Assembly (NCBI RefSeq): GCF_036860675.1
Contig: NZ_JAYKGK010000001.1
Location: 186,001 to 250,000 of the forward strand
Direction: 5' to 3'
Source: Rosettibacter primus
GTDB taxonomy: Bacteria > Bacteroidota > Ignavibacteria > Ignavibacteriales > Melioribacteraceae
Length of the DNA stretch: 64,000 nucleotides
Shown: positions 52,280 through 61,872 of the stretch, piece after piece
Position numbering within the stretch: the first letter of the stretch is position 1
Layout: the number at the start of each line of letters is the position of its first letter
Position numbers and translations under genes: made by a program
The notes under the pieces: model-generated
Databases searched by the model: none
What the model was told of the DNA's origin: nothing
Seen by the model: only the letters and a program-made list of their open reading frames with translations

Positions 52280-53377
52280 CTAGTTATTGGAAATTACACC
52301 TCCTGCAAGTAAATATCCTTTGCCATCATAAAGAACTAAAGATTGACCAGGTGTTACGGCATTTTTAGGGTCAATAAATCTCACATGAATTTTATTTTGG
52401 TCTGAATAAATTACTTCTGCTGCCGTTGCTTTGTCGGAGTATCTAATTTTACCAAAAACTATTTCTCCTTTTTTAAGTTCTGCTCTACTAACATAATTTA
52501 CATCAAGTGCTTTTACATCTTTTTGAAGTAATTCTTCTTTATCTCCAATTTCTATAATGTTCAAAGTAGAATCAACTTTTTTTACATAAACAGGTTTTCC
52601 AACTGCAACTCCTAATCCTCTTCTTTGACCAACAGTGTAAAATGGGATACCTTTATGTTTTCCAATAATTTTCCCATGATAAATTATATCTCCTTCTTGA
52701 AGATTATTAATTACATCAGGGATTTTTTCTCTCAAAAATCTTTCGTAATTGTTATCAGCTACAAAACATATTTCCTGACTATCCGGTTTAGCAGCTGTTT
52801 TAAGACCCAATTCTTCTGCTAATTTTCTAACTTCAGTTTTCTTCATATTTCCGAGAGGAAAAATTGTTCTGCTTAAGCTTTCTTGAGTTAAACCCCATAG
52901 AGCATAAGTTTGGTCTTTAGGATTATCTTCAGAATGTTTTAATGTATATCTTCTTTCTTTTTCATTGTATTCGATTATAGCATAATGTCCTGTGGCAACA
53001 AATTTTGCATCGAGAGAATCCGCTTTCTTAAGTAGTTCTTCCCATTTTATTTTTCTATTGCAAACAACACAGGGATTTGGTGTTCTTCCAGATAAATATT
53101 CTTCCACAAAATTATCTATAACAGATTTTTCAAATGCCTTAGTAAAGTCAACTGTATAATGAGGAATATCAAGAACATCAGCTACATTTTTAGCATCAAA
53201 AATTGCATCAAGGGAACAGCAGCCCGATTCAAATTTTGGTGCACCACCTACTTCCATAAAGCCCCATGTTTTCATAGTTATTCCAATAACATCATAACCC
53301 TGCTTTTTGAGCAGAGCTGCTGCAACCGATGAATCCACACCTCCACTCATTGCAACTATTACTCTTTTATCGTTCAC
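52280..53377 (-). CDS. mnmA: tRNA-specific 2-thiouridylase MnmA
   Basis: 365 residues. The PP-loop is AMSGGVDSSVAAALL (9-23). The catalytic cysteines are in NPCVVCNRKIKW (about C102) and SQEICFV (about C203). The enzyme thiolates U34 of Lys, Glu and Gln tRNAs. The D-x2-x G pattern GHYAII and a C-terminal beta-barrel are as expected. It stands alone with 97 bases to acpS and 151 to the HNH gene. Confidence 0.97.
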   Translation of the reverse strand: MNDKRVIVAMSGGVDSSVAAALLKKQGYDVIGITMKTWGFMEVGGAPKFESGCCSLDAIFDAKNVADVLDIPHYTVDFTKAFEKSVIDNFVEEYLSGRTPNPCVVCNRKIKWEELLKKADSLDAKFVATGHYAIIEYNEKERRYTLKHSEDNPKDQTYALWGLTQESLSRTIFPLGNMKKTEVRKLAEELGLKTAAKPDSQEICFVADNNYERFLREKIPDVINNLQEGDIIYHGKIIGKHKGIPFYTVGQRRGLGVAVGKPVYVKKVDSTLNIIEIGDKEELLQKDVKALDVNYVSRAELKKGEIVFGKIRYSDKATAAEVIYSDQNKIHVRFIDPKNAVTPGQSLVLYDGKGYLLAGGVISNN

Positions 53378-53474
53378 GATTAATCCTTTCTAATTTTTTT
53401 CATTTAACAACAAAAATATAAAATAAGTTTAGAATGAGAACATATAAAAATTCATTGGGGAATTATGAATTGTT

Positions 53475-53855
53475 TTACTGTGAAAATTTTTGAGATAAAA
53501 CAGCAACACAAGTTACATAATTATCCGAATGGCTCATTGATATGTGCAAAAGTTTGTCTTGACCAAGAAAATCTTTTAATCTTCCATGAAATTTTACTGT
53601 AGGAATTCCGTTTATTTGATTATTGATTTCAATATCTCTCCAGTTGAATGTTTTATTAAACGGAGAAATTGCTTTTATGATTGCTTCTTTTGCTGCAAAA
53701 CGTGCAGCAAGATGTTGATATTTATTTTTTTTGTTTAATGAATACTCTAATTCAGTTTTTGTAAAAATTCTGTTTAAAAATTTATCACCGTAATTGTCAA
53801 CACTCTTTTTTATTCTATCGATTTCAATTATGTCAATTCCAAGTCCAAGTATCAT
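53475..53855 (-). CDS. acpS: Holo-[acyl-carrier-protein] synthase
   Basis: 126 residues. GLGIDIIEIDRIKKSV at the N terminus holds the Mg-binding Asp, and ARFAAKEAIIKAI (about 53-65) is the second signature with its Glu. It moves 4'-phosphopantetheine from CoA to ACP. It lies 20 bases downstream of the MCE gene, so it may be co-transcribed. Confidence 0.95.
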   Translation of the reverse strand: MILGLGIDIIEIDRIKKSVDNYGDKFLNRIFTKTELEYSLNKKNKYQHLAARFAAKEAIIKAISPFNKTFNWRDIEINNQINGIPTVKFHGRLKDFLGQDKLLHISMSHSDNYVTCVAVLSQKFSQ

Positions 53856-53875
53856 AATAATAAATCGTTGATTAA

Positions 53876-54790
53876 TTAAAACAAATCAATTTTTGCATCG
53901 ACTTTAATTCCACTTGATTTTAATTGTTCCAATAAGAGTATTGATAAATCTTTAAGTTGCTTGATAGATAATTTAAGGTCTTCTATCATTTCCTTATCGT
54001 TAAGTGCTTTGCCTAAATTATTTTCCGATTTATTTGTTCTATCAATAAACTCATTCACACTTGAAATTAACTTTTGTGAATTGTCCAGTGTTTGTTTTAA
54101 TAAACTAATTGTTACTTTTAATGAATCTTTATTTACAGTCATAAAATCATTTACTGATTTAGTAAGTTCAGTGCCTTCGTTCAATAAATCAGCGATTTTA
54201 TTTTTATTGTTTAGAATGAGAGTATTTAGATTATTTGTTAAGTTATTCAAGTTCGTTAACGAATTTTTAAGTTCATTATTGAATTGGGAATCTGCAAAAG
54301 TTTTATTAATGAGAGTAAGAGAAATTTTAACTTCTCTAATTACATCCACAAGGTCACTTTCAACAGTACCTAAAACTGCCATTGCTGTAGAAATATCACC
54401 AAGAAATTCTCCTTTATGAGGTGCATTATAGTCAATAATATTTTTTGAAATTCCTGGATTAATCTCAATTTTTTTGCCACCCATTAAATCAAGCATCATA
54501 ACATAAAATTTTGCATCTTCTTTAAGTTCTATATCTGAATCAAGATTTAATAATACTTCAACTTTAGAATTGGAAATTTTTATATTGTCTACATAACCTT
54601 TTCTTACTCCATTAACTGTGACCGGGTCTCCAATCTCAAGTCCTGCAACCGAGTTAAATTCAATTGTCATTTTTTTTCGGTCCGCGTTTATTGTAATATT
54701 TTTTGCCCAACCGTAAATCCAGAGTAAAATAATTATTCCAATAAATACTGTAATTCCAACTTTAATTTCTGTTTTTCTTTGATCTTTCAT
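53876..54790 (-). CDS. MCE/MlaD-type lipid transport protein
   Basis: 304 residues. One N-terminal membrane helix (about 10-27), an MCE domain (about 38-115: MTIEFNSVAGLEIGDPVTVNGV), and a long C-terminal helical part with many Asn, Leu and Ser (about 150-290). MlaD-like proteins form hexamers that carry phospholipids between membranes with a permease and ATPase; neither mlaE nor mlaF is present here. It overlaps the upstream small membrane gene by 29 bases. Confidence 0.9.
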   Translation of the reverse strand: MKDQRKTEIKVGITVFIGIIILLWIYGWAKNITINADRKKMTIEFNSVAGLEIGDPVTVNGVRKGYVDNIKISNSKVEVLLNLDSDIELKEDAKFYVMMLDLMGGKKIEINPGISKNIIDYNAPHKGEFLGDISTAMAVLGTVESDLVDVIREVKISLTLINKTFADSQFNNELKNSLTNLNNLTNNLNTLILNNKNKIADLLNEGTELTKSVNDFMTVNKDSLKVTISLLKQTLDNSQKLISSVNEFIDRTNKSENNLGKALNDKEMIEDLKLSIKQLKDLSILLLEQLKSSGIKVDAKIDLF

Positions 54791-55139
54791 TTTCTATTGT
54801 AAGTTTTTTAAGATTATTAAATTCAATTGAATCTACTTTATTATCTTCGATAATAATTTTCACATAGTCAATCATTGATTGAAATCTATTCATAGCAATT
54901 TCAAAGTTTTGCTTTTTCAAATCTTCGGTTTTTGTTTCAATAAATAATTTTAAAGAATCATTATAAATGCCTTCATCCATTTTACTAAGTTTTTCATTCA
55001 ATTTATTTAATGTGATATCCATAATTTTTTCTTTACCATAATCTTCTAATTTATATCCATATTTTTTATAAAGGTATATACCGCTACTAATCAACACTGT
55101 CAACAAAACAACAATAGTTAGAAAGCATCCTTTTTTCAT
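54762..55139 (-). CDS. Small single-pass membrane protein of unknown function
   Basis: 125 residues. An N-terminal membrane segment with a Cys at position 5 (MKKGCFLTIVVLLTVLISSG) is followed by a Lys- and Glu-rich helical domain outside the membrane. The Cys is too early for a standard lipobox, so anchoring by the helix is more likely. It overlaps the CorC-like gene by 4 bases and the MCE gene by 29, so all three appear to be one coupled unit. No family is recognised. Confidence 0.78.
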   Translation of the reverse strand: MKKGCFLTIVVLLTVLISSGIYLYKKYGYKLEDYGKEKIMDITLNKLNEKLSKMDEGIYNDSLKLFIETKTEDLKKQNFEIAMNRFQSMIDYVKIIIEDNKVDSIEFNNLKKLTIENERSKKNRN

Positions 55140-56431
55140 GGATTATCTTCTTGTTGTGAAAGTTTTTCTATAAGAACTTTTCTGATTCTTTTATTCGAAA
55201 TTTCTTTGACAGTAAATTTATAGTTATTAAAAGTAAAATGAAAACCTTGAGAAGGTATAATACCAGCTTGATTTAAAATAAACCCTCCAACAGTATCATA
55301 ATCTTTATTTTCTGAAGAAAAATTAAAATCTAGTAAATCATTTAACTCGTCTATTGACAGTTTACCACTGACAAGATATTCATTTTCAGAAAGTTTTATG
55401 ATTTGTGATTCTTCTTTATCATATTCATCACGAATATCACCAACTATTTCTTCAAGAATATCTTCGAGAGAAATTAATCCTGCAGTGCCACCATATTCAT
55501 CAACCACAATACCCAAATGGAGTTTCTTTTCCTGAAAATCATGAAGTAAATCGTTAATATGCTTAGTTTCAGGGACAAAAAGAGCTTCTCTTGCAATTTT
55601 TTTGAGAGATAATGTTCTACGAAGTTCAGGGTTTTTCAAGTAAGGAAGCAAATCTTTTGCATAAATTATTCCTTGAATGTCATCTAAACTTTTTCCGTAA
55701 AGTGGTATTCTGCTGTGTCCTGATTCTGTTATCGTTTTCATTAATTCTTCAAAAGTAGCATTTAATGGGACAGCAATTATATCTACACGAGGAGTCATAA
55801 TTTCTCTTACTGTAACACTTCGGAATGAAACGATTCCCTGAATTAATTCCTGTTCATCCTGTTCTATTGTTCCTTTTTCAAGACTTAAATCGGCTAGTTC
55901 ACTAATTTCTGTGCTATGCAATGCAGTTTTTAATTTATTTGCCTTAAGTTTCGAAGTACTGATTCTTAATACATCTGTCAAAATTTTAGCTACTGGAAAA
56001 AATATTACGCTAATCCAGTAAAGTGGAATTGATACAATCTTTGCAAATTGAACAGGATATCTATTAGCCCATAGTTTTGGGGTTATTTCACCAATCAAAA
56101 GAATAACTATTGTAAGTAAAATTATTTGAACACTTAAAGCTATTTCTTTTGAAATATTATAAATTCTTGCTATATCAATTGCAATCAGGACAGATGTAAT
56201 TGATGCAGCAATATTTACAATTGTATTTCCTAATAAGATTGTTACAAGAAGTCTTCGGGGATTTTCAATTAATAAATTAATATACCCTCCCATTAAGCCA
56301 TGCTCTTTTCTGATTTCTTGCACTTTCTTTTTATCAATTGAAAAAAGTGCAACTTCTGAACCAGAAAAGAAAGCAGATAAAATTAAACATATAATCAAAA
56401 CTATAATGCGTAATAACCAATCAAAATCCAA
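55136..56431 (-). CDS. CNNM/CorC family membrane protein (DUF21-CBS-CorC_HlyC)
   Basis: 431 residues. An N-terminal DUF21/CNNM domain with four membrane segments (first about 7-27, SAFFSGSEVALFSIDKKKV following), a CBS pair (about 205-325: VREIMTPRVDIIAVPL, VVDEYGGTAGLISLEDILEEIVGDI), and a C-terminal CorC_HlyC domain (about 345-425). Relatives are proposed to move Mg2+ or Co2+, or to affect hemolysis. ssb lies 34 bases upstream. Confidence 0.93.
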   Translation of the reverse strand: MDFDWLLRIIVLIICLILSAFFSGSEVALFSIDKKKVQEIRKEHGLMGGYINLLIENPRRLLVTILLGNTIVNIAASITSVLIAIDIARIYNISKEIALSVQIILLTIVILLIGEITPKLWANRYPVQFAKIVSIPLYWISVIFFPVAKILTDVLRISTSKLKANKLKTALHSTEISELADLSLEKGTIEQDEQELIQGIVSFRSVTVREIMTPRVDIIAVPLNATFEELMKTITESGHSRIPLYGKSLDDIQGIIYAKDLLPYLKNPELRRTLSLKKIAREALFVPETKHINDLLHDFQEKKLHLGIVVDEYGGTAGLISLEDILEEIVGDIRDEYDKEESQIIKLSENEYLVSGKLSIDELNDLLDFNFSSENKDYDTVGGFILNQAGIIPSQGFHFTFNNYKFTVKEISNKRIRKVLIEKLSQQEDNP

Positions 56432-56465
56432 TGAGATAATAATCCTAACTTATTCTACATACTAA

Positions 56466-56927
56466 TTAAAAAGGTAAATCATCATCTGGTGAAGACGAAC
56501 CAGAATTAAAATCTGGAGAAACACTATTTTCACCTTCAACATTAACATCGCTCTTAGTTGCTGCAGTATCAGAATTAGATTCAACCTGCTCTCTGGCATC
56601 AAGAGGAATTATTTGTTCAGCAACAATTTCTGTCACATACCTTTTTTCATCTTTAATTGAATATTCTCTTTTATTTATTCTTCCTTCAATATAAAATCTT
56701 TTCCCTTTTTTGAGAGCTTGTTTGTAAAAATCTGATAAATTAAAACATACAATATTATGCCAGGTAGTTTCACTTACCCATTCATTATTCTGATTTTTGT
56801 AACTCCTTGATGTAGCAAGAGGAAATGTTGTTATAGCTACATTGTTTGTTGTAAATCTTGTCTCGGCATCAGCGCCTAAATTTCCAATTAACATTACTTT
56901 ATTAAGTGAGAATGCCAATTTGCTCAC
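56466..56927 (-). CDS. ssb: Single-stranded DNA-binding protein
   Basis: 153 residues. An OB-fold (about 8-105: NKVMLIGNLGADAETRFT, WHNIVCFN, GKRFYIEGRINKREY) is followed by a disordered acidic linker and the C-terminal tip DDDLPF that binds partner proteins. It works in replication and repair. It is followed by the CorC-like gene and preceded by an intergenic region of about 200 bases with the FadL-like gene's terminator. Confidence 0.96.
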   Translation of the reverse strand: MSKLAFSLNKVMLIGNLGADAETRFTTNNVAITTFPLATSRSYKNQNNEWVSETTWHNIVCFNLSDFYKQALKKGKRFYIEGRINKREYSIKDEKRYVTEIVAEQIIPLDAREQVESNSDTAATKSDVNVEGENSVSPDFNSGSSSPDDDLPF

Positions 56928-57070
56928 CTTTATTTTGTTATACTTTGCTTTATAAATTTATTATTATTAAATGACATTATCAAAAAATGAGAGTAATATC
57001 TATAATTTGCTTTTTAATCAGATATATCAGTTACTTTAATCAGCCAAATCTCGAGTTCTTAAATAAACAG

Positions 57071-57110
57071 AATACTCTGTATCTCCTAAAAATAAGAGAT
57101 ACAGAGCATT
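57071..57110 (-). terminator. Rho-independent type hairpin after the FadL-like gene
   Basis: CTCTGTATCTC (57075-57085) and GAGATACAGAG (57096-57106) pair perfectly over 11 bp with a 10-base loop, 20 bases after the stop of the minus-strand FadL-like gene. On the minus strand TATTCTGTTTATTT follows, a modest T run. It separates this gene from ssb. Confidence 0.72.
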
Positions 57111-57125
57111 AAATAATCTCGTTAA

Positions 57126-58379
57126 TTATAATGAATATGCTAAATTAACCCCGAACAGATGAGCAGTATTTGAATATGTTCCATTAAATCCAAATTTGGA
57201 ATTAGATACTTTTCTATCAGAGAATAAAAGCAATAAATACGAAATATCAAGATGCAGATTTTCTGTTAACTTTGCTCCATAACCAATATTCAATCCTACT
57301 CTATCAGCATCAGGTAAAGTTGGCTCAACATATTCAGTTTTAACTGGATTTCTATCATAGAATATTCCGCCTCTTAATTTGAAAGCAGAGTTTACATCAT
57401 ATTCAAACCCAGCTCTGACTATAAAAGTATTTTCATAATTTCTTTCGACAGAAGAAACATTTTGTTTTCCATTAAGAGGATTCAAATCAAGGTCATAATT
57501 TTCAAAAGTAATTTCTAATTTGTCATAACTTGACCACCCAACATATTGAAAGTCAGCTGTTAAAACTACATTATCAGCGGCTTTATATGCAATTCCAATA
57601 GTAGCATTTTGAGGAGTAGTTAATGGAGCAGTAATATTTCCATTTGGGAATGGTAAATCACCAAGTTGAGGATGTTTAAAAGTAGCGGGTTCACTTGTAG
57701 CTGTTCCTTCAAGGTCAAAACTTACTTCGCTTCTATAACTTAAACCAACTGATAATTTTGGTAATGGTTTATATAAAATTCCAGCTGCAAATCCAAAAGC
57801 AGTTCCATCACCTTCTAGTGTTAAAGTAAAATCACCTCCTACAGGAGAAGGAGACTTTCTTTGTATCTTAACATCAGCCCATGCAAAAGTACCACCAACA
57901 CTTAATGATAAATTATCTAATAATTGATAGGCAACAACAGGAGTTATAAAAAATGTTTTAAGTTGTGTATCAAGTGCTAAATATTTTCCTACCCATGTTG
58001 AGGGCCATGTTGTTCCCAATCCATAAGGATTATTTACTGCTATACCTGCATAAAACTTATCTGTAATTTCTTGAGTTACATAAAAATTAATTGGAGTAAA
58101 CACATTAGTTTTTTGTTCATATTCAAGTTTTGTTTCACCAGGTACTTTATATGCTCCTAATGGAGCTATAAGAGTAGAACCTAAATAAAACTGAGTACCT
58201 TTTAATTGTGTAATACCAGCTGGATTAAAAAATATTGCTGAAGGGTCATTTGCAAGACCAGTAAAAGCACCGCCCATTGCCATAGCACGAGCACCATGTT
58301 CATTAAGCTGAAATCCACCAGCAAATGCACTGGTAGCAAATAAAGTAATAAATAATAAAATTGGTAATACTTTTTTCAC
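57126..58379 (-). CDS. OmpP1/FadL family outer membrane transporter
   Basis: 417 residues. A signal peptide (MKKVLPILLFITLFATSAFA, cleavage before GGFQL) leads into the FadL N-terminal hatch GGFQLNEHGARAMAMGGAFT and NDPSAIFFNPAGI, and then a beta-barrel with alternating aromatic strands ending in a C-terminal hydrophobic residue. FadL-type channels admit long-chain fatty acids and other hydrophobic compounds. GAGG is present before the ATG. It stands alone in its own transcript with a strong hairpin after it. Confidence 0.93.
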   Translation of the reverse strand: MKKVLPILLFITLFATSAFAGGFQLNEHGARAMAMGGAFTGLANDPSAIFFNPAGITQLKGTQFYLGSTLIAPLGAYKVPGETKLEYEQKTNVFTPINFYVTQEITDKFYAGIAVNNPYGLGTTWPSTWVGKYLALDTQLKTFFITPVVAYQLLDNLSLSVGGTFAWADVKIQRKSPSPVGGDFTLTLEGDGTAFGFAAGILYKPLPKLSVGLSYRSEVSFDLEGTATSEPATFKHPQLGDLPFPNGNITAPLTTPQNATIGIAYKAADNVVLTADFQYVGWSSYDKLEITFENYDLDLNPLNGKQNVSSVERNYENTFIVRAGFEYDVNSAFKLRGGIFYDRNPVKTEYVEPTLPDADRVGLNIGYGAKLTENLHLDISYLLLLFSDRKVSNSKFGFNGTYSNTAHLFGVNLAYSL

Positions 58380-58460
58380 ACGACCTCCTCTATGTTTGTT
58401 AAGAATTCAGTGAAAATATAGTTATTTGTTTTCTAAAAGCAAAAAGAATTATTTTGTAAT

Positions 58461-60806
58461 TTATTGAAATTCGACAATTGTAATACCATCACCACCGTAT
58501 TCAATATTTGCGTAATAAAAATTTTTTACTCCCTTATAATTTGTTAGAATGCTTTTGACAAGTTGTTTTAAAGCTCCTGTTCCTTTTCCATGTAAAATTT
58601 CTACTTTATCCAGACCCTGCATATTTGCATTGTCAAGAAATTTAATTATTTCAAGTTCTGCTTCGTCAGCTCTTTTGCCACGAATATCCAGTCTAAAATT
58701 AATATTGTCTGTAATGATATCGAATTTTTTAGCTTGGTAATCTTCAATTTCTGATTTTTTTGCTGGTACTAATTCAGAATATTTTGCTTTGATTTTTATA
58801 GAACCTATAGTTAATAATGCTTTATCTTTTTCTTTATCCATTTCTTCAATTATTCCAACAGAAGTTGTTCCCTTTATCGAAGCGTAATCCCCTACTTTTA
58901 ATTCATATTGACTTTCTTCTTTTACCTGATGCAAAAATATTTTCTTTATTTCTTTTTTTGTAATCTCAATTTCTTGCTTTTCTCTTTTAATTACATCACG
59001 GGCTGCATTTGATTCTTTAATATTTTTAATTGCATTCTCTAGCTTTTTATTTATTGTCCCCAAAATCTCATCTGCTTTTCTTTTTGTATCCGCAAGAATT
59101 TCTTTTTTTTGTTTTTCGAGTTTATCAATTTTTTCTTGATAAAGATTCGATAAACTTTTAAGTCTTAGGTTTTCCAATTCGAGTTTATGCAGTTGTTCCC
59201 TTAATGCTTTAGATTTTTTCTCAAGACTTATAAGAAATTCTTCAATTTTAATTTTATCTGTTTCAAGAAATTCTTTTGCAAGATTTATAAATTTTTCATC
59301 CAATCCAATTCTTTGAGCAACTTCAAAAGCATAACTTGAACCAGGCATTCCTTGATTAAAAATATAAGTCGGTTTCAATTCATTGGTGTCAAATTCCATA
59401 GACGCATTTTGAAAACCCTCAAGTTGATTTGCAATAACTTTAAGAGAGCCATGGTGTGTTGTTGCAAGAACTATTGCTCCTTTATCTCTCAAGGTTACTA
59501 AAACTCCAGATGCAATTGCAGCCCCTTCAGTTGGGTCTGTTCCAGTTCCAATCTCATCAATTAATACAAGTGTTTTTTTCGATGCTTCTTCAATTATATT
59601 TTTAATATTTGTTAAATGTGAGCTGAATGTGCTTAAATCATCTTCAATTGATTGAGCATCTCCAATATCTACAAGAACTTTTTCAAAATAATGGAAATTA
59701 GAATCTGGATTGGCAGGAATAGGAATTCCTGATTGAGCCATTAAAACAAGAATCCCCATTGTTTTAAGTGCAACCGTTTTACCTCCTGCATTCGGACCAG
59801 TTATAACAATTACTTTTTCTTTATCTATTTTTAAATTGAGTGGAACAGTATTGTTAATTCCAATCTTTTTAATCAACAAAGGATGTCTGCCATCAATAAT
59901 TTGAAATGATTTGGATTCATCAAAAGATGGAAACGAACCAATAATTTCAATTGAGTATTTTGCTCGAGCAAAAATAGAATCAAGTTCTGCAATTGTATCA
60001 AGTGACTTTAATAACTCATTACATTGATTTCCAATTCTCAAAGTCAACGTTTTCAAAATTTTTTCTATCTCTCTTTTTTCAGCAAACTTTAATGAAAGAA
60101 TTTCATTATTTAACTCCAAAGTTTCTTCTGGTTCAATGTAAACTGTTTGTCCTGTTGATGATTCAGAATGAATAAATCCGCGAACATGACGTTTGTGCTC
60201 TGCTTTCACTGGTAGAACAATTCGTCCATCTCGTTGCGTGATATATTCTTCCTGAACAAGATATGATTCACTTAATTGCTTTAGTAATTTATTAACTAAT
60301 TTCTGGAGCAAAAATTCTTTTTCTTTAATTTCATTTCGAATTGACCTTAATTCATTGCTTGCATCATCTCTTATTTCTCCACTTTCTGTAAATACTTTAC
60401 TTATCTGATGTTCAAACACTTTGTCTACAAACAAAAAGTTTCTTAATTCCAATAATTCATTATGTTCATTGTCTTTTGGCTTCAAAAACTGATATAATTT
60501 GCGAGATACTTCTGCAAGTTTTAGTACCTCCAATATTTGTTTAGAACCAAGAATAACACCTTCAATTCTACTGCGATATAAAGTTTCTGTTAAATCAGGC
60601 AAATAATCAATTGGAGGAAAGTCATTTTGAATAAGAATTTCTTTAGCTTGATTTACTTTATTACCTTCACTTATTACTTCTTTTAATGAATCTAAAGGTT
60701 TTAGTGAAAGAATTTTACTTTTCCCTTTTTCAGTAACACAGTATTTAGAAATGTGAGATAATATTTTAGAGAATTCTAATTTTTCTAATGTATCTAAGCT
60801 TATCAT
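58461..60806 (-). CDS. mutS2: MutS2 ribosome/DNA-acting ATPase with Smr domain
   Basis: 781 residues, standard length. The MutS ATPase core has VITGPNAGGKTVALKTMGIL (Walker A, about 331-350), DIGDAQSIEDDLSTFSSH and LVLIDEIGTGTDPTEGAAIA. A long coiled coil (about 510-620) leads to a KOW-like linker and a C-terminal Smr nuclease domain (LDIRGKRADEAELEI, ILHGKGTGALK). Bacterial MutS2 splits collided ribosomes and/or suppresses recombination. With rqcH in the same genome this fits a ribosome rescue pathway. It overlaps the cvpA start by 4 bases. Confidence 0.96.
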   Translation of the reverse strand: MISLDTLEKLEFSKILSHISKYCVTEKGKSKILSLKPLDSLKEVISEGNKVNQAKEILIQNDFPPIDYLPDLTETLYRSRIEGVILGSKQILEVLKLAEVSRKLYQFLKPKDNEHNELLELRNFLFVDKVFEHQISKVFTESGEIRDDASNELRSIRNEIKEKEFLLQKLVNKLLKQLSESYLVQEEYITQRDGRIVLPVKAEHKRHVRGFIHSESSTGQTVYIEPEETLELNNEILSLKFAEKREIEKILKTLTLRIGNQCNELLKSLDTIAELDSIFARAKYSIEIIGSFPSFDESKSFQIIDGRHPLLIKKIGINNTVPLNLKIDKEKVIVITGPNAGGKTVALKTMGILVLMAQSGIPIPANPDSNFHYFEKVLVDIGDAQSIEDDLSTFSSHLTNIKNIIEEASKKTLVLIDEIGTGTDPTEGAAIASGVLVTLRDKGAIVLATTHHGSLKVIANQLEGFQNASMEFDTNELKPTYIFNQGMPGSSYAFEVAQRIGLDEKFINLAKEFLETDKIKIEEFLISLEKKSKALREQLHKLELENLRLKSLSNLYQEKIDKLEKQKKEILADTKRKADEILGTINKKLENAIKNIKESNAARDVIKREKQEIEITKKEIKKIFLHQVKEESQYELKVGDYASIKGTTSVGIIEEMDKEKDKALLTIGSIKIKAKYSELVPAKKSEIEDYQAKKFDIITDNINFRLDIRGKRADEAELEIIKFLDNANMQGLDKVEILHGKGTGALKQLVKSILTNYKGVKNFYYANIEYGGDGITIVEFQ

Positions 60807-61354
60807 TTTGTTATGATAGAATCTATGGGTGGAGTTTTAATTGTATCTTTATTTTCGATAAAATTCTTAATCAAATCAGCTGCTTTTGATTGATGACCAA
60901 TTATTAAATCAATTGATTTGGGTATTATATCAGATACATATGAATACATTAAAGATTCTTTTTTTGTTATTTCATTTGGAAATCCAATAATATCCAGTAA
61001 TAAGAAAATTCCACTCAAGAAAAAAAATATTTGAACAGTGCCAATTAATCCACCAATAAACTGATTTAGAAATTTATTTAATTTATCAACAGGATGAATT
61101 ATTCGTTTCAATATTGAAGCAATAAGGATTACTATTAAAAATATTAGAATACCAGATATGACATTTGAAAGATAATCATCATTATTAAAGAAAGGATTTA
61201 AGTATTTCCCCAAAGTTTGAGAATATTCAAAAGCTAAAAAGAAAGCTAACACTAATCCAATTAATCCAATTATTTTTCTTACTAGACCATCTTTAAACCC
61301 AAGAATAAATCCTATTGCAGCAATTACAATTATTAAATAATCTATGTAATTCAA
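60803..61354 (-). CDS. CvpA family membrane protein
   Basis: 183 residues with four membrane segments (about 4-20, 27-45, 65-85 and 100-122). The start YIDYLIIVIAAIGFILGFKDGLVRKIIGLIGL is the typical CvpA/colicin V production opening. The exact role is unknown; the family affects envelope integrity. A CvpA gene next to mutS2 is a common arrangement. It overlaps both neighbours by 4 bases. Confidence 0.9.
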   Translation of the reverse strand: MNYIDYLIIVIAAIGFILGFKDGLVRKIIGLIGLVLAFFLAFEYSQTLGKYLNPFFNNDDYLSNVISGILIFLIVILIASILKRIIHPVDKLNKFLNQFIGGLIGTVQIFFFLSGIFLLLDIIGFPNEITKKESLMYSYVSDIIPKSIDLIIGHQSKAADLIKNFIENKDTIKTPPIDSIITK

Positions 61355-61803
61355 TTTGTGCTCAAAAATTTTTCTACAATTTCTTTTATAACTTTTCCAT
61401 CGGCTCTGCCTTTTAATGTCTTAGCAGCTAAAGGCATTAATCGTGGAAAATCACTTTTATCTTTTGCATCAATTTCAGCTGCAAGTTTTTTTACTTCTTC
61501 TAAAATTTCTTCATTTGACAACTGCTTAGGAAGATATTCTTCTATAATCTTCAATTCATTTTCTTCCTTTTCTGCAAGTTCAGGTCGATTAGCATTTTGA
61601 TATTGTTCTATAGCTTCTTTTCTTTTTTTAGCTGCAGCAGTAAGAATACGGATTTCTTCTTCAGGTGTTAATTCTTTGTTAGAACCGCTTTTTTCAAACT
61701 CAAGTATTAAAGCACGGATTGACCTTATTGTTTCAAGCCGTATTTTATCTCCGGCTTTCATTGCTTCTTTTAAGTCATTATTAATTTTATCTTTCAAGTT
61801 CAT
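61351..61803 (-). CDS. YqeY/GatB-tail domain protein
   Basis: 150 residues. LKDKINNDLKEAMKAGDKIRLETIRSIRALI is the N-terminal helical part and KTLKGRADGKVIKEIVEKFL is the C-terminal GatB-like tail domain. A role in tRNA-dependent amidation is suggested by homology, but the function is unproven. A GAGG ribosome-binding site lies 5 bases before the ATG and a terminator hairpin with its U run ends exactly before that site. Confidence 0.93.
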   Translation of the reverse strand: MNLKDKINNDLKEAMKAGDKIRLETIRSIRALILEFEKSGSNKELTPEEEIRILTAAAKKRKEAIEQYQNANRPELAEKEENELKIIEEYLPKQLSNEEILEEVKKLAAEIDAKDKSDFPRLMPLAAKTLKGRADGKVIKEIVEKFLSTN

Positions 61804-61811
61804 ATATACCT

Positions 61812-61851
61812 CAAAAAAAAAGGCAGGCCATTTTCAAGAATAACCTGCCTC
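61812..61851 (-). terminator. Rho-independent terminator after the ExbB/ExbD genes
   Basis: On the minus strand AGGCAGG (61850-61844) pairs with CCTGCCT (61827-61821) over a 16-base loop, followed by a run of about nine T (61821-61813). It lies 22 bases after the stop of the last exbD gene. The T run directly joins GAGG, the ribosome-binding site of yqeY, so this could also act as an attenuator. A T-rich run on the plus strand (61855-61860) makes it partly two-way. Confidence 0.85.
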
Positions 61852-61872
61852 TTATTTTTTATAAATCTATGT

